Of a DNA stretch of 64,000 nucleotides, positions 10,471 through 22,538 are shown piece by piece. The stretch lies in the NCBI RefSeq assembly GCF_003576645.1, contig NC_044920.1, forward strand, positions 12,191,352 to 12,255,351, read 5' to 3'. The position numbers were made by a program, and so were the translations under genes. Every line of letters starts with the position of its first letter. Position 1 is the stretch's first letter. The stretch is from Ipomoea triloba. Its lineage: Eukaryota; Streptophyta; Magnoliopsida; Solanales; Convolvulaceae. The notes beneath the pieces were generated by a model. That model did not search any database and was not told where the DNA came from. It was given only the letters and a program-made list of their open reading frames with translations.

Positions 10471-12891
10471 AAAAAGGAGTTATGAATTATTGAGTGTTTT
10501 TAATAATTATAAAATCTAGTTACTCCGTAACTAGATCACAGAATAAAAGGTCGTAAGTCCTGATCAGTAAAGCATGTGTTGTGAGACTCCCCTTTGAATT
10601 AAAGGATGAATTCTTGGAAATGGTAGTGTTATGTGCTGATGTCACTTATATACCATATGGTGTTGCTTCGTTGTTAATATAATTGCAGGTAGAATGCAAC
10701 TGTTGGGTAAAGCTTACATTTTCTGAATATTATGATGTTTTCGAAACCTTTGTTTACTTTCGAGTGACAATGGATTTCCTTACTTAGCCGTCGTGCTAAC
10801 TACACTTCGATGTGTTTACAGATGTTGTCTAGTATGGGCTCCTGAAGCCCGGTGAGCTCTGAATAGGATGGAAGTCGAAGTTGAGGACTACCCTATCCTA
10901 GAATAGACACCCTGGAAGAATTATTTCCATACGTACATATTTGTATGTTGACATGGTTATTTGAGGTTGTAAGTTTAGCCTTAGCGTTTGGGTATAGGAG
11001 AGATACCTAAGCGTGGCGGTAACACCCAGTTTTCTGCTGGTTAGACGCTTCCGCAATGTATTGTATTATTAGGGATTTTGTAATAAATCCAAGTGGTGAA
11101 AATTGGGGTGTTACAACTTTTTCGTTTGAATTTCTCTAAGTCTTTTTAATTCTCTTTGGGTAGCATTGACATTGTCTTTATCTTCAATACTTGTTTTTTT
11201 TTTAATTTATTTATTGGTGTTTGGTAATGTGTCATGTGTAATTGAGTTATTGTGGTAGTATAAAGGGCAGCGTCATGCAATGAGATTATGATATAGGAAG
11301 TTGTGGATTTGTCTTATTGTGTTTGTATATATGACTGAGATCTTCGTTGTACTATGAACTCTTAATCTTGCAAGCGCCTATTGATATTTGGCAATAATAG
11401 TTTTTCCTCATATATGTTTCATGTGCTGTGAGATGTATGTCGTACATTCTCATGTGAAAGTATTGAACATAATATTAATATTTATTATATTTGTAGAAGG
11501 TTAATGAGTAGTACATTTTGTTCTAGTTTCATAATTGTTTACTCGATAATAACAACAATAACTTTGCTGGTAGTTCGAATACTGGTGCTGCAATATGTCC
11601 AGCTTCATCAACAATTTCTACATCCATTTTGCACATGTTTATTTTGAAGTTCATATTTTTAAATTAGTATGAATGAGTGTAGTACTTGATTTTGTGTGTG
11701 CATGTGTGTGTGTGTGTGTGTTTTTGTTTTTTTTTTGTTAATTTGATACTAATCTTGGAATACCAATTGTTGCCTTCTCATCTCAATGCATGCAGTTAAA
11801 AAGTTTGTCACTTTGTGCATAAACATTTTTAAACAGTAGTTACATCCTATATACCAATTGTTTTTGTTGTCAAGATTAATGCTGATTTTGTCTTTAATCC
11901 AAGCATGTTTGATTGTAGAAAATTAAATGAATTGTAAATTTAAATTAGTTCTAATATATTTTAAAAATGCACAATAAGTATTTTACATACAAGATTAATC
12001 AATGCTGCAACGGTAGCTATTTTTGAAATTTCTTCATTTTCTGAATTTGAAATAATGATTGCAGCAATGTTATAGTCTTAGCGTCTTTTCAATGCATCAT
12101 TTGTGTCACAATGTTCTATTGCCCTAGATTGACATTTTTAATAATGATTTTTAAATCAATTTATTGGGTTATTTGAATGTCTTCTTTGTCAACAAATCCT
12201 CTCTAAGTAGTTAATATGATTGGCTTCAAACTTTTTTTTTTCATGTTATTAACATAATACTTGATGTTTAATTACAAGATATAGTAAAAAGAAAACAATG
12301 AACAATATAGTGAATATAATTAATTAATAAATTTGAAGGTAAGGAATCTTTGCATTTAGAAAATATAGACAATATAACTAATGAAATTATATCTCTTTTT
12401 AAATTTTTTGATAATGAATATTTTTTTTAATAAAGGCATTGTAGATATCGAATTATAAATTAACGAAATGCATATGTATTTTTTTTTTTTTTGTAATTGC
12501 TAATTTATTTAATTTAATTTAATAAGAGTAATAAAGTGATGTACTTACTTTTGAATAATATACTCTAACATATTCGTAGTATATGTTCAACATTTATATC
12601 AATTTTGATTGGGATGAGGTTCGAACCTACATTTCTTATATAAATTAATGGGTAAGTTAAAAGTTAATGAAATATTAACGGAGAAGAGAATATTTAACGG
12701 ATAATCATATAATTAAGGATAAATTAGAAAATCTCAAAGAAAAATATAAATCTAAACAAAAAATAATACATACATATGCATTTCTTTAATTTATAATTCA
12801 ATGTCTACCCTGCCTTTATTCAAAAAAAAAATCATTACAAAAAATTTAAAAAGAGATATAATTTCATTAGTTACATTGTCTATATTTTTTA

Positions 12892-13517
12892 GGCTAAAGT
12901 GTCATCTAGCACCATGAACTATATCCAATTATTCATGCCGCACCCTAAACTTTCATATCGTATATATCGAGCCGCAAACCAAAATAAAAAATTCACCTAG
13001 AACTTTTAGCAGGTTTCCAGGTCTTCTTGCTGACATGGCGTCTGATGTGGCATTTCTCTTAACCTTATGTTGTCCATGTAAGCGTTTACATATTTAAAAT
13101 TTAAAAAAAAAACAAAATTATTATATTAAAATAATCATAATTTTATTCTCTTTATTTTCATAATGTATACTTTTCAATTTTGCAATTCCAATATTTCAAT
13201 TTTTTTTTCCAGAATTTATATTTTTTGGCTAATTTATTGTTTAGTATTTTTTCAATTTTTCAAATTTATAGAAATGCTAATTTTTTGTTTTTTTTAATTA
13301 TTTTTAATATGTAAATGCTTACATGGACAACATAAGGTTAAAAGAAATGCCACATCACTTGAAAACCTACGCCATGTCAGCAGGAAGACCTGAAAACCTA
13401 CTAAAGTTCTAGGTGAAGTTTTTATTTTGGTTTGCGGCTCGATATATACGATATGAAAGTTCAGGGTGCGGCATGAATAATTGGATATAGTTCATGGTGC
13501 TAGAAGACACTTTTGCC
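12892..13517. mobile_element. Mutator-like MITE, family 2, copy 1
   Basis: The arms GGCTAAAGTGTCATCTAGCA... and ...TGCTAGAAGACACTTTTGCC are inverted copies over about 200 bp. The exact 9-bp duplication TATTTTTTA lies at 12883-12891 and 13518-13526. A second copy sits at 24729-25373. The 9-bp duplication indicates the Mutator superfamily. There is no coding sequence. Confidence 0.8.
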
Positions 13518-13529
13518 TATTTTTTACAA

Positions 13530-14976
13530 CTAGTATTTTCACCCGTGCGATACACAGAATGGATTTGTTATAATATATTGAGAATATTTGGATATATATA
13601 TTTATATAAATTATAACATCAAATATTATATAGTGCAATTGAAGATATGTTTTGGATCGGTTATGTTTTCTGATGTTATCCTTGTTTGAATTCCAACAAA
13701 TAATTGCTTAATTAATAGCTAATGTGTAGATGTACGCATGCGATGCTAGAACTTTAGAAATTTTATATATCATTGTTTAGGATTTTTATAAATTGGACAA
13801 ATATGCTCGTTCTCTAGTAACCCAGTTATAGGAATCAATTGCTATTCTAACTCATATGTATGGAAGATATATTTTTGTGTAGATATATAGCAATTTTTCC
13901 ATCTTGGAAAAAAATATAATATCACTGGTTGTATTTACACATTATTAAAAATCTCTTTGTAAACAACATTATTAGTAGCAACACAATCTTGTCCATCCTC
14001 GTCTAGAACTAATTAACACTTTCAGGCTATTAGGATGAGTGACTCGGGAGAAAGTCCTATACAACTGATCGTGATTAAAAACTGGTATTTTCAGCAATAA
14101 CCAGATGTGAGTTAGTGTTCAGCCCTGGCTTTTGTTTATAGTCATGGCATATGCAAGCATCAATGGGAATTATTTATGCTGGAACTTGAAGGGCAATTTC
14201 ATATCAAAAAGAGTGAGAGGCATTCGAGGGATAAGAACTTTAGTTCCTTCATGTGTCCCATTAACTTATCTTGCTTCAACAATGTGATCTGCCAATCTTG
14301 TGATGATGAGTCGCGTACTGTTATAAAGACCAAGAGAATGGTCTATTTTCCACAATAACAAAACAGGTGCACTGACCTTTAATTAATGTCAATGAATGAT
14401 TAAGAAAAACATACAATCTCAAACTATTTAAAAATTTAGGAGTGTGTACTTCTAATACATTTTCATCGTTTGGTTCTGCCTTACACAAAGAGTTACAACT
14501 TAAATATGTTCGTCTTTTTGCAATATTCATGTCGCACATGTACTGATTAATTTGATCAACGACATCTAAAGTTCGCGAGCAGATCACAGACCTTCTAGCT
14601 GCGACTCATCAAGCGTGCCATATCTTGAGCTTAAAATTTTAAAAAATCACTTTTAATGTAATCAAAGCGTGCAATATTGACACTTAAATTTTAATTTTAT
14701 AATCTACATGTATATATTCTGTGATTTTTTCCTTAGCTTATTTTATTAGGAATTATATTACCATATTTTATTAGTAATTTTAATCTATAATTATATTACG
14801 AATAAGAATGTAGGGAATAATATATTTTATTAGGATTTGTATTACCATATTTTAATGTACAATTGTATTACAAATATGAATTGTATTGCCATATTTTACA
14901 ATATTACGCAAACCTTAATAGTATATGAGTGTTTTGGGTGGAAAGTTAAAGTTGAGGATATTATTTTCATTAATAG
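13530..14976 (-). mobile_element. Helitron H2 (deleted relative of H1)
   Basis: Plus-strand CTAG at 13530 begins the minus-strand 3' end, with hairpin remnant CCCGTGCGATACACAG. The 5' end is marked by the plus-strand terminus TTTTCATTAATAG at 14976. The interior matches H1, including the helicase C-terminal region, with a large internal deletion after about 14640. Two bases later the 3' end of H3 begins, so H2 and H3 lie head-to-tail. Confidence 0.7.
13930..14590 (-). pseudogene. PIF1-like helicase C-terminal remnant in H2
   Basis: The minus strand from 14587 reads SRTLDVVDQINQYMCDMNIA and then EVHTPKFLNSLRL, the same region as 4528-4331 in H1. Homology to the H1 C-terminal block continues to about 13930 with stops and frameshifts. 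Walker A and B segments are absent. It is a non-functional remnant. Confidence 0.7.
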
Positions 14977-15362
14977 TACTAGTATTTTCACCCGTGCGTT
15001 GCACGGAATGAATTTGTTATAATATTTTAAGAAGTATTTGAATCGATATACAATTATATAAATTATAACATTGAATATGAGTATGAATAAGTGTATAAAT
15101 GAAATTATAGTATGAGTCTTCCTTGCATGCAACAAATATCACAAAAATTCAGTGTTCTAAAATAAGTGTATAAATGCAATAGGTAGATAATTTACATTAT
15201 TGCATCATATTCATTAATTTAATTATTTGTCGGTTAGTTATTGCAAGATCTTGAGGTACACTTATATTTTGATATTCAGTAAGTATAACTATATTAGAGA
15301 AAAATTTACATGGGAGTAATGGGATAATCAGTTGAGTAATTGTTGGTTGACCGTAGAGCGTT

Positions 15363-15437
15363 GTGTTGGAGGAAGAAGATGATATATAGTGAAGATGATA
15401 TTGCCCTTCACTATATATCATCTTCTTCCTTCAACAC
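15363..15437. repeat. Near-perfect 32-bp hairpin in Helitron H3
   Basis: The left arm 15363-15394 and right arm 15406-15437 are reverse complements with a single mismatch. They are separated by an 11-nt loop. If transcribed it would form a miRNA- or siRNA-like stem. Confidence 0.85.
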
Positions 15438-15959
15438 GTTGATATTCTCTAGACAAATAACTGTTGGAAAAAAATTAACATAAAATAGCATTTTACTGGC
15501 AATATTGTGGTACAAATATATGTGGGGTCCACTTTCAATTTGGGTCGGGTCAAAGTGGATTCGTGTTCTTCGTAGTTAGACGAAAAAATTGATATATTGT
15601 ACGCTCAAAACTGATAATGGGTGAATGAAAATTGGTTCTCAAAGTTGACCCATTTGAGTTAGAAAAATATAGAGAAAAACCTTTCAAGTAACTTTTGTCC
15701 CACATTGGTTTGAGAAGTGGTTTGCACCACTACTTATACAAGAGTTTTTCTAAGGCTTATTGAATTGTATAGCATAGAGGCTCTCTCTCGCGCGCAGGGG
15801 GGTGCAAATGAAATCCCAAAATGAACTTAAAAAGGCTTGACGCCTGCATGCACGAATGTCGTTCAGAAAATTGGTTGGCCTTGTGGGTTGAATTATGCCA
15901 AATTTTCATATTTTTTACAATATTACGCAAAACATACCATAATACTATCGGTCTGTTTT

Positions 15960-17612
15960 GGGCGGGAAGTTAAAACTGAGGATATTGTTTTTATTTTTAT
16001 TAATAGTATAGATTGATTGCAGAGAAATATATATACTGAATTACTACCATTAGTAATTCTAGACTAGAATTGTATTACGAATATGAACGTAGGGAAGAAT
16101 ATATTTTATTAGGAATTCTATTTTAATTTACAATTGTATTAGGGATAGGAATTCTATTACCATATTTTACAATATTACGCAAACCATAATATTATAGGTC
16201 TGTTTTGGGCGGGAAGTTAAAACTGAGGATATTGTTTTTATTAATAGTATAGATTGCATTGCAGAGAAATATATATACTGAATTATTACCATTAGTAATT
16301 CTAGTCTAGAATTGTATTACGAATAGGAACGTAGGGAAGAATATATTTTATTAGGAATTCTATTTTAATTTACAACTGTATTAGAGATAGGAATTGTATT
16401 ACCATATTTTACAATATTACGCAAACCATAATATTATAGGTCTGTTTTGGACAGGAAGTTAAAACTGAGGATATTGTTTTTATTAATATTAATAGTATAG
16501 ATTGCTTTGCAGAGAAATATATATATTGAATTATTACCATTAGTAATTCTAGTCTAGAATTGTATTACGAATAGGAACGTAGGAAAGAATATATTTTATT
16601 AGGAATTCTATTTTAATTTACAACTGTATTAGAGATAGGAATTGTATTACCATATTTTACAATATTATGCAAACCATAATATTATAGGTCTGTTTTGGGC
16701 GGGAAGTTAAAACTGAGGATATTGTTTTTATCTGTTTTGGGCGGGAAGTTAAAACTGAGGATATTGTTTTTATTAATATTGGGCGGGAAGTTAAAACTGA
16801 GGATATTGTTTTTATTAATATTAATAGTATAGATTGCTTTGCAGAGAAATATATATATTGAATTATTACCATTAGTAATTCTAGTCTAGAATTGTATTAC
16901 GAATAGTAACGTATGGAAGAATATATTTTATTAGGAATTCTATTTTAATTTACAATTGTATTAGGGATATGAATTGTATTACCATATTTTACAATATTAC
17001 GCACACCAAAATATTATAAGTCTATTTTGGGCGGGAAGTTAAAACTGAGGATATTGTTTTTATTAATTGTATAGAAGTATAGATTGCATTGCAGAGAAAT
17101 ATATATACTGAATTATTACCATTAGTAATTCTAGTCTAGAATTGTATTACGAATAGGAACGTAGGGAAGAATATATTTTATTAGGAATTCTATTTTAATT
17201 TACAACTGTATTTGGGATAGGAATTCTATTACCATATTTTACAATATTACGCAAACCATAATATTATAGGTCTGTTTTGGGCGGGAAGTTAAAACTGAGG
17301 ATATTGTTGCGGGAAGTTAAAACTGAGGATATTGTTTTTATTAATAGTATAGATAGATAGATTGCATTGCAGGGAATATATGTACTGTATTATTACGATT
17401 AGTAATTTTAATCTAGAATTGTATTACGAATAGGAACGTATGGAAGAATATATTTTATTAGGAATTGTATTACCATATTTTAATGTACAATTGTATTACG
17501 AATAGAAATTGTATTGTCATATTTTATAATATTACGCAAACCTTAATAGTATAGGAGTGTTTTGGGTGGGAAGTTAAAGTTGAGAATATTGTTTTTATTA
17601 ATAGTATATAGA
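15960..17612 (-). repeat. Tandem array of Helitron 5' ends, ~245-bp units
   Basis: The motif GCAGAGAAATATATATACTG (the last copy is altered) occurs at about 16019, 16261, 16509, 16841, 17091 and 17368. Each unit ends on the plus strand with GGGCGGGAAGTTAAAACTGAGG...TTATTAATAGTATAGA, the complement of a Helitron 5' terminus. That gives about seven 5' termini in a row. Two units are longer because the ~35-bp GGGCGGGAAGTTAAAACTG... piece is itself duplicated (16695-16820 and 17279-17340). Confidence 0.85.
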
Positions 17613-18300
17613 TGCAAAGATTCCTTACCTTCAAATTTATTAATTAATTATATTCATTACATTGTCCATTAACTTCTTTTTACAATATCTTGTAATTAAA
17701 TATCAAAGTTATAATACAAAATAATGTTATATATTTATTTATCAAGTATTTTATTAATACCATGAATTTTTTTTAAAATAGTTTGAAGCTAATTATATTA
17801 ATTACTTTGGGGATTGGTTGACAAAGAGAGTATTCAAATAATAACCCAACAAATTGAAGCGGGATCACTCTATTTTACAATTATTGAATTAAATAAATTA
17901 GTAGTTACAACAAAAAAATTATACATATGCATTTCTTTAATTTAGAATTGTGGGTCTACAATGTCTTTATTTTAAAAAAATCATTATCAATAAATTAAAT
18001 GAGAAAAATAATTTCTTTAGTTATACTGTGTTTATTTTTTCTCTAATACAAAGATTATTTACATTCAAATTCATCAATTGATATTCATTACATTGTCAAT
18101 TATGTTCTTTATACACTATCTTGTAATTAAATATCAAAGTTATAATACAAAATAATATTATATATTTATTTACCAAGTATTTTATTAATACTATAAAAAA
18201 ATTAAAAAAGAATAGTTTGAAGTCAATCATATTAACTACTTGGTGGTTTGTTGATAATGAGAGTATTCAAACAACCCAACAAATTGAAGTGGGAAACTAC
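17613..18300 (+). repeat. Duplicated ~440-bp module in Helitron B2
   Basis: Sequence from ATGCAAAGATTCCTTACC to CCCAACAAATTGAAGCGGGA is followed by a second, shorter run through the same sequence starting near 18054 (ACAAAGATTATTTACATTC) and ending near 18290. The same module is present once in B1 and twice in B3 and B4. Internal tandem duplication is therefore a recurrent trait of this Helitron family. Confidence 0.65.
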
Positions 18301-19683
18301 CTCGTAATATCTTTGAACTATATCATATTTAAAATGTTCAAATTTTTACTACTTTATCTAATCTAGGGATTTTTTTTATCCACAATAACTCATTTAACAA
18401 TAATGGTTGAACCAAATGATCTGAACCCCGAGCAGAATACCCAAAGGACTTATATTCTTTTATGATGATAATAATATGTAAATGTTATCATTATCTTACA
18501 TAGGTACATTTAAAATTCATTATTAAAACTGTCAATGTAGGGCAATAGAACATTGTAACACACTTGATACATTGAAAACATGTTGAAACTACAACAATGT
18601 TGCAATCAATTTGGCAAACCTAGAAAATGAAAAAAAATTCAAAATAGCCACCGTTGATTCATTCATTTATCCTGTATGTAAAAAAAATACTTATTGTGAA
18701 TTCATCAAATATATTAGAACTAATATAAATGTGCAATTCATTTCATCTTCTAGACTCAATCTACTTAGATTAAAGGAAAAATTAACATCAACTTTCACAA
18801 CAAAAATACTTGGTATATATGATGTAGTCACTATTTTTTTTAAAGAAGTTTATGTACAAACTGGAAAACAATTTAACTCGAATGTTTATATCAATTCAAC
18901 AAAAAATTAAAACACACACACACACACACAAATCAAGTACTACACTCATTCCTACTAATTCTAAAAATATGAACATGAAAATAAACAGGTGCAAAATGGA
19001 TATGAAAATTATTGATGAAACTGTACACGTAACATCAATATTTGAACTACCTGTAGAGTTAATGTTGTTACTATTAAGTAAACAAGTTATGAAAATAGAA
19101 CAAGAGGTATTACTCATGAACCTATACTTCCACACGAGACATGTAGGGGAACAAACTACCACTGCAAAATATTAACAGGTGTTTGCAAAATCAAGAGTTC
19201 ATAGTACAACTAAGATCCAGTCATATATACAACAAGGAAAATCCATAACTTCCTACATCATAATCTCATTGTATGACGTTGTCATCTATGCTACCAACAA
19301 TGACCAATTGCAAATAACACACTACCAACAAAAAGGAAAAGGACAAATAGTGAAGATGAAGACAATGACAATGTTACTCAAAAGAGAATTAAGAATACTT
19401 AGAAAAATTCAAACCAAAAGTAGTATTTATTTAGACTATCATTTTTAGACAAAGTATTTAGACTATCGATTTTACAAAGTTGCAAACATCTATTTTAGTG
19501 ACAATTATATATATTATATTGGATTCATATACTTTGATTTACATATTTAAATAAACAAATTCGACATTCAATTATCTATGTATAAACTTATCTTATATAA
19601 TCTTGCATTGATATATTTTCAAATATTTATTTAAATATAAACATTGGGCATTAACCATTCGCGCAATGCGCGTGTAAAACTAG

Positions 19684-20938
19684 TATATAATATTAATAAG
19701 CATCAACGAAAAACAACTATTTAATAAGAAATTCATAATAATATTGAACACTAAAATTATAGTGACAGAGTTGTTCAAATAAAATATTTAAAAATATAAT
19801 TACTAGTTGCATAAAATAAAAAAAAATTAAAAATATAATATTAATAATATATAAAAAAAATTATACTGGATATGTTGCTTGGAATCAAGCAAAGAGCTAT
19901 TATTTGCAATAGTCTGTTGTAAAAAAAATATTACTAATATAAACATAAAAAGAATAAAAATAAAAATATACAAGTATTTATATGAATATTATGAAACATA
20001 TAGTAAAATTTAACGGTGATAGAAGAAAATTTTGCTTTATTCATGTATTTAGGGAGAAAAAGTTCATAGAAAAAGTTTAGAAGTTAGGGAGAAAAGTTCG
20101 TTGGGAAAGTTTAAAAATTATGGATAAAAAGTGTGTAGAAAAAATAAAAATCAAAATATACAAGCAATAATAAAGAAAAAAATAATATTTAGAATTTTTA
20201 GAGGAAGATTGTAAAGTTTAGGAGGGAAAAAGTTCGGTAGAGTTTAGGCATGAAGAAAATATTGGATAATAAAAATAATAATTTATTGAATTTAGGTATA
20301 AGGTTTGTAAAGTTTAATAAATAGTAGTAGTAAATAGTGAGAAAAAAATAGAGTTTAAATAGAGAGAGAATATTCAGAGTTAGTAAAAAGAAAATTATGA
20401 AATATTGGGGTTGAGGGTTGGATTTCAACTTTTTATATTTGAGAAGAAAAAGTTTACGAAAATCCTAAAATTAAAAAGCCTACAAAAGTTTATAACTTTT
20501 TGAATATTGCATAACATTTAAAGACTCTTTAAAAATCTTGATTGAATACTACATGACTTTTTTAATTAGAATCCCATGCCTCACTTGGGATTTTAATTCC
20601 ACGAATTTTATGAAGAAAAAAAGAGAATCCTAAGACAAAATTACCCCTTCCTTTTTTTAACCTAAAATTAATGTTTGACTTTCCCTTCTAGATGATTTCA
20701 TGTATTATTCTTCGACTATTGTCAATAGATCAGAGAACGTCGTATCTGAGCAATAATCATTCTATGTCAACCTTAATCAAGTATGTTTTCTCAAAACTCT
20801 CAAGTATTTAAATTTGATTTGTATATATCGTATTTGCCTACATTTTAAAGAACAAAATTTAGAATTTAATATGTTAAAATTTTTTGGTGTTTGAATATGC
20901 ATGCAAATGGGTCAAAGAGATACTTTTCATATAAGATG

Positions 20939-20990
<52 letters not shown>

Positions 20991-21048
20991 GCAACAACAA
21001 TAATAACAACAACAACAACAATGGACATTTTGCACTTTATACTACTTA
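19684..21048. other. Host repeat and simple repeats, no gene
   Basis: 19684-20200 is a second copy of the repeat seen at 1795-1972 and 6062-6450. 20200-20560 is AT-rich with repeated AAAAGTT-rich text and MITE-like remnants. An (AAT)n microsatellite lies at about 20938-20990, followed by AAC repeats. I see no coding region. Confidence 0.5.
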
Positions 21049-21659
21049 CTAGTTTTAAACGCGCATTGCACGAATGAGTTAATATCCAATGTTTATATTG
21101 AAATAAATATTTGAAAGTATATCAATGTAAGATTATATATGAGAAGTTTATACATAAGTAATTGAATGACGAATTTGTTTATTTAAATATGTAACTCAAA
21201 ATATATGAATCCAAGGTAATATAGAAAATTCATTATAATTGTCACTAAAATAAATGTTTGCAACTTTGTAAAATTGATAGTCTAAATACTTGGTATAAAA
21301 ATAATAGTCTAAATAAATACTACTTTAATTTGGTTTGAATTTTTTTAAGTATTCTTAATTCTCTTTTGAGTAACATTGTCATTGTCTTCATATTTACTAT
21401 TTGTCTTATTCCTTTTTGTTGGTAGTGTGTTATTTGCAATTGGGTTACTGTTGGTAGCATAGATGACAATGTTATACAATGAGATTATGATATAGGAGCT
21501 ATGGACTTTCCTTTAGGTGTTCTGCTCGGGCCGGGTTCATTTGGTTCAACCATTATTGTTGAATGAGTTATTGTGGATACAGAAATCCTTATTTTAAGGA
21601 AAAAGATTAAATAAAGTAGTAAAAATTTGAAAACTTTAAATATGATGTATTCTAAAGAT

Positions 21660-22535
21660 ATTAAAAGGTGGTTTCTCGCTTCAATTTGCTGGGTAATGGG
21701 TTATTTGAGTACTTTCATTGTCAACAAATTCCCCAATTAGTTAATATGATTGATTTCAAACTATTTTTTTTTTATTTTTTTCATGGTATTAATAAAATAC
21801 TTGCTAAATAAATATATAACATTATTTTGTATTATAACTTTGATATTTAGTTACAAGATAATGTAAAAAGAACATAATGAACAATGTAATGAATATCAAT
21901 CGATGAATTTGAATGTACATAATCTTTGCATTACAGAAAATAAAGACAATATAACTAATGAAATTTTTTTATTATTTAATTTATTGATAATGAATATTTT
22001 TTTTTAAAATAAAGGCATTGTAGACACATAATTCTAAATTAAAGAAATACACCTGTATCATTTTTTGTTGTAACTACTAATTTATTTAATTCAATAAGAG
22101 TAAAATAAAGTGATTCCGCCTCAATTTGTTGGGTTATTTGAGTACCCTGATCTCTTTGTCAACCAATCCCCAAGTAGTTAATATAATTAGCATCAAATTA
22201 TTTTTTTAATTTTTTTTCATGGTATTAATAAAATACTTGGTAAATAAATATATAACATTATTTTGTATTATAACTTTGATTTGTAATTACAAGATATTGT
22301 AAATAATATAAGATAATAGACAATATGATGAATATCAATTGATAAATTTGAATGTAAAGAATCTTTGCATGGGAGAAAATAAAGACAATATAACTAATGA
22401 AATTATTTCTCTTATTTAATTTAGTTTTTTGATAATGAATAATTTTTTCAAATAAAGGTATTGTAGACACATAATTCTAAATTAAAGAAATACATATGTA
22501 TCATTTTTTTGTTGTAGTTACTAATTTATTTAATT
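21660..22535 (-). repeat. Two tandem ~440-bp modules in Helitron B3
   Basis: The run TCGCTTCAATTTGCTGGGTA...ATTTATTTAATTCAATAAGA starting near 21672 is repeated from about 22110 (CGCCTCAATTTGTTGGGTTA) to 22535. B4 has the same pair, the first module truncated, at about 23157-23330 and 23345-23760. Confidence 0.7.
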
Positions 22536-22538
22536 TAA

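Larger units (their letters stand above)
7848..11115. mobile_element. Solo LTR, 3.27 kb, probably Ty3/gypsy
   Basis: It begins TGTAACCCCTCGG and ends CAATTTTGGGGTGTTACA-like (the right end is GGGGTGTTACA), so the termini are TG...CA with a short inverted match. The exact 5-bp duplication ACTTT lies at 7843-7847 and 11116-11120. The host Helitron copies at 21326 and 22806 carry the unoccupied sequence TACTACTTTTAATTTG. No gag or pol sequence is present, so this is a solo LTR left by LTR-LTR recombination. LTRs over 3 kb starting TGTAAC(AC)CCC are usual for large plant Ty3/gypsy families. The lineage itself is an inference. Confidence 0.8.
7035..12757 (-). mobile_element. Helitron B1 (non-autonomous, 5'-truncated)
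   Basis: The minus-strand 3' end is GCGCGTGAAAAACTAG (plus-strand CTAG at 7035) preceded by the palindrome-like CGTGCAATGCGCG, typical of Helitron termini. The body matches B2, B3 and B4 in this window. After removing two later insertions (7208-7731 and 7848-11115) about 1.9 kb remains. At about 12757, after TAAATCTAAACAA, it stops matching B3 and B4 and joins an inverted relative (B2), so its TC 5' terminus is missing. It has no helicase or Rep coding sequence. Confidence 0.66.
14979..17612 (-). mobile_element. Helitron H3 with multiplied 5' terminus
   Basis: The minus-strand 3' end has the perfect hairpin CCGTGCGTTGCACGG followed by TGAAAATACTAG (plus-strand CTAG at 14979). The outermost 5' end reads TCTATATACTATTAATAAA on the minus strand (17612). 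Host B2 resumes at 17613 with TGCAAAGATT, which is the expected A/T insertion point for the H2/H3 pair. Between about 15960 and 17612 the 5' terminal ~245 bp is repeated head to tail. No helicase sequence is present in H3. Confidence 0.68.
12758..19683 (+). mobile_element. Helitron B2 (plus strand), fused to B1
   Basis: The 3' end is CATTCGCGCAATGCGCGTGT followed by AAAACTAG at 19676-19683 and host T, which is a Helitron hairpin plus CTRR terminus. Sequence from 17613 to 19683 is the reverse complement of B1 (for example 19160-19330 against 11220-11380). The 5' part (12758-12891) is joined directly to B1 in inverted orientation, so both elements lack their 5' TC ends. It has been interrupted by a MITE (12892-13517) and by the H2/H3 double Helitron (13530-17612). 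Frames at 18611-19175 have no recognisable product. Confidence 0.64.

Noticed and set aside
12608..12640. GGTTCGAACC resembling a tRNA or SINE B box (also near 23812, 24150 and 63100)
   Set aside because: No A box at the proper distance and no cloverleaf; the first three copies are part of the Helitron B sequence.
18611..19175. Open frames in Helitron B2
   Set aside because: Low-complexity AT-rich translation; the corresponding part of B1 is full of stops, so there is no evidence of selection for a protein.
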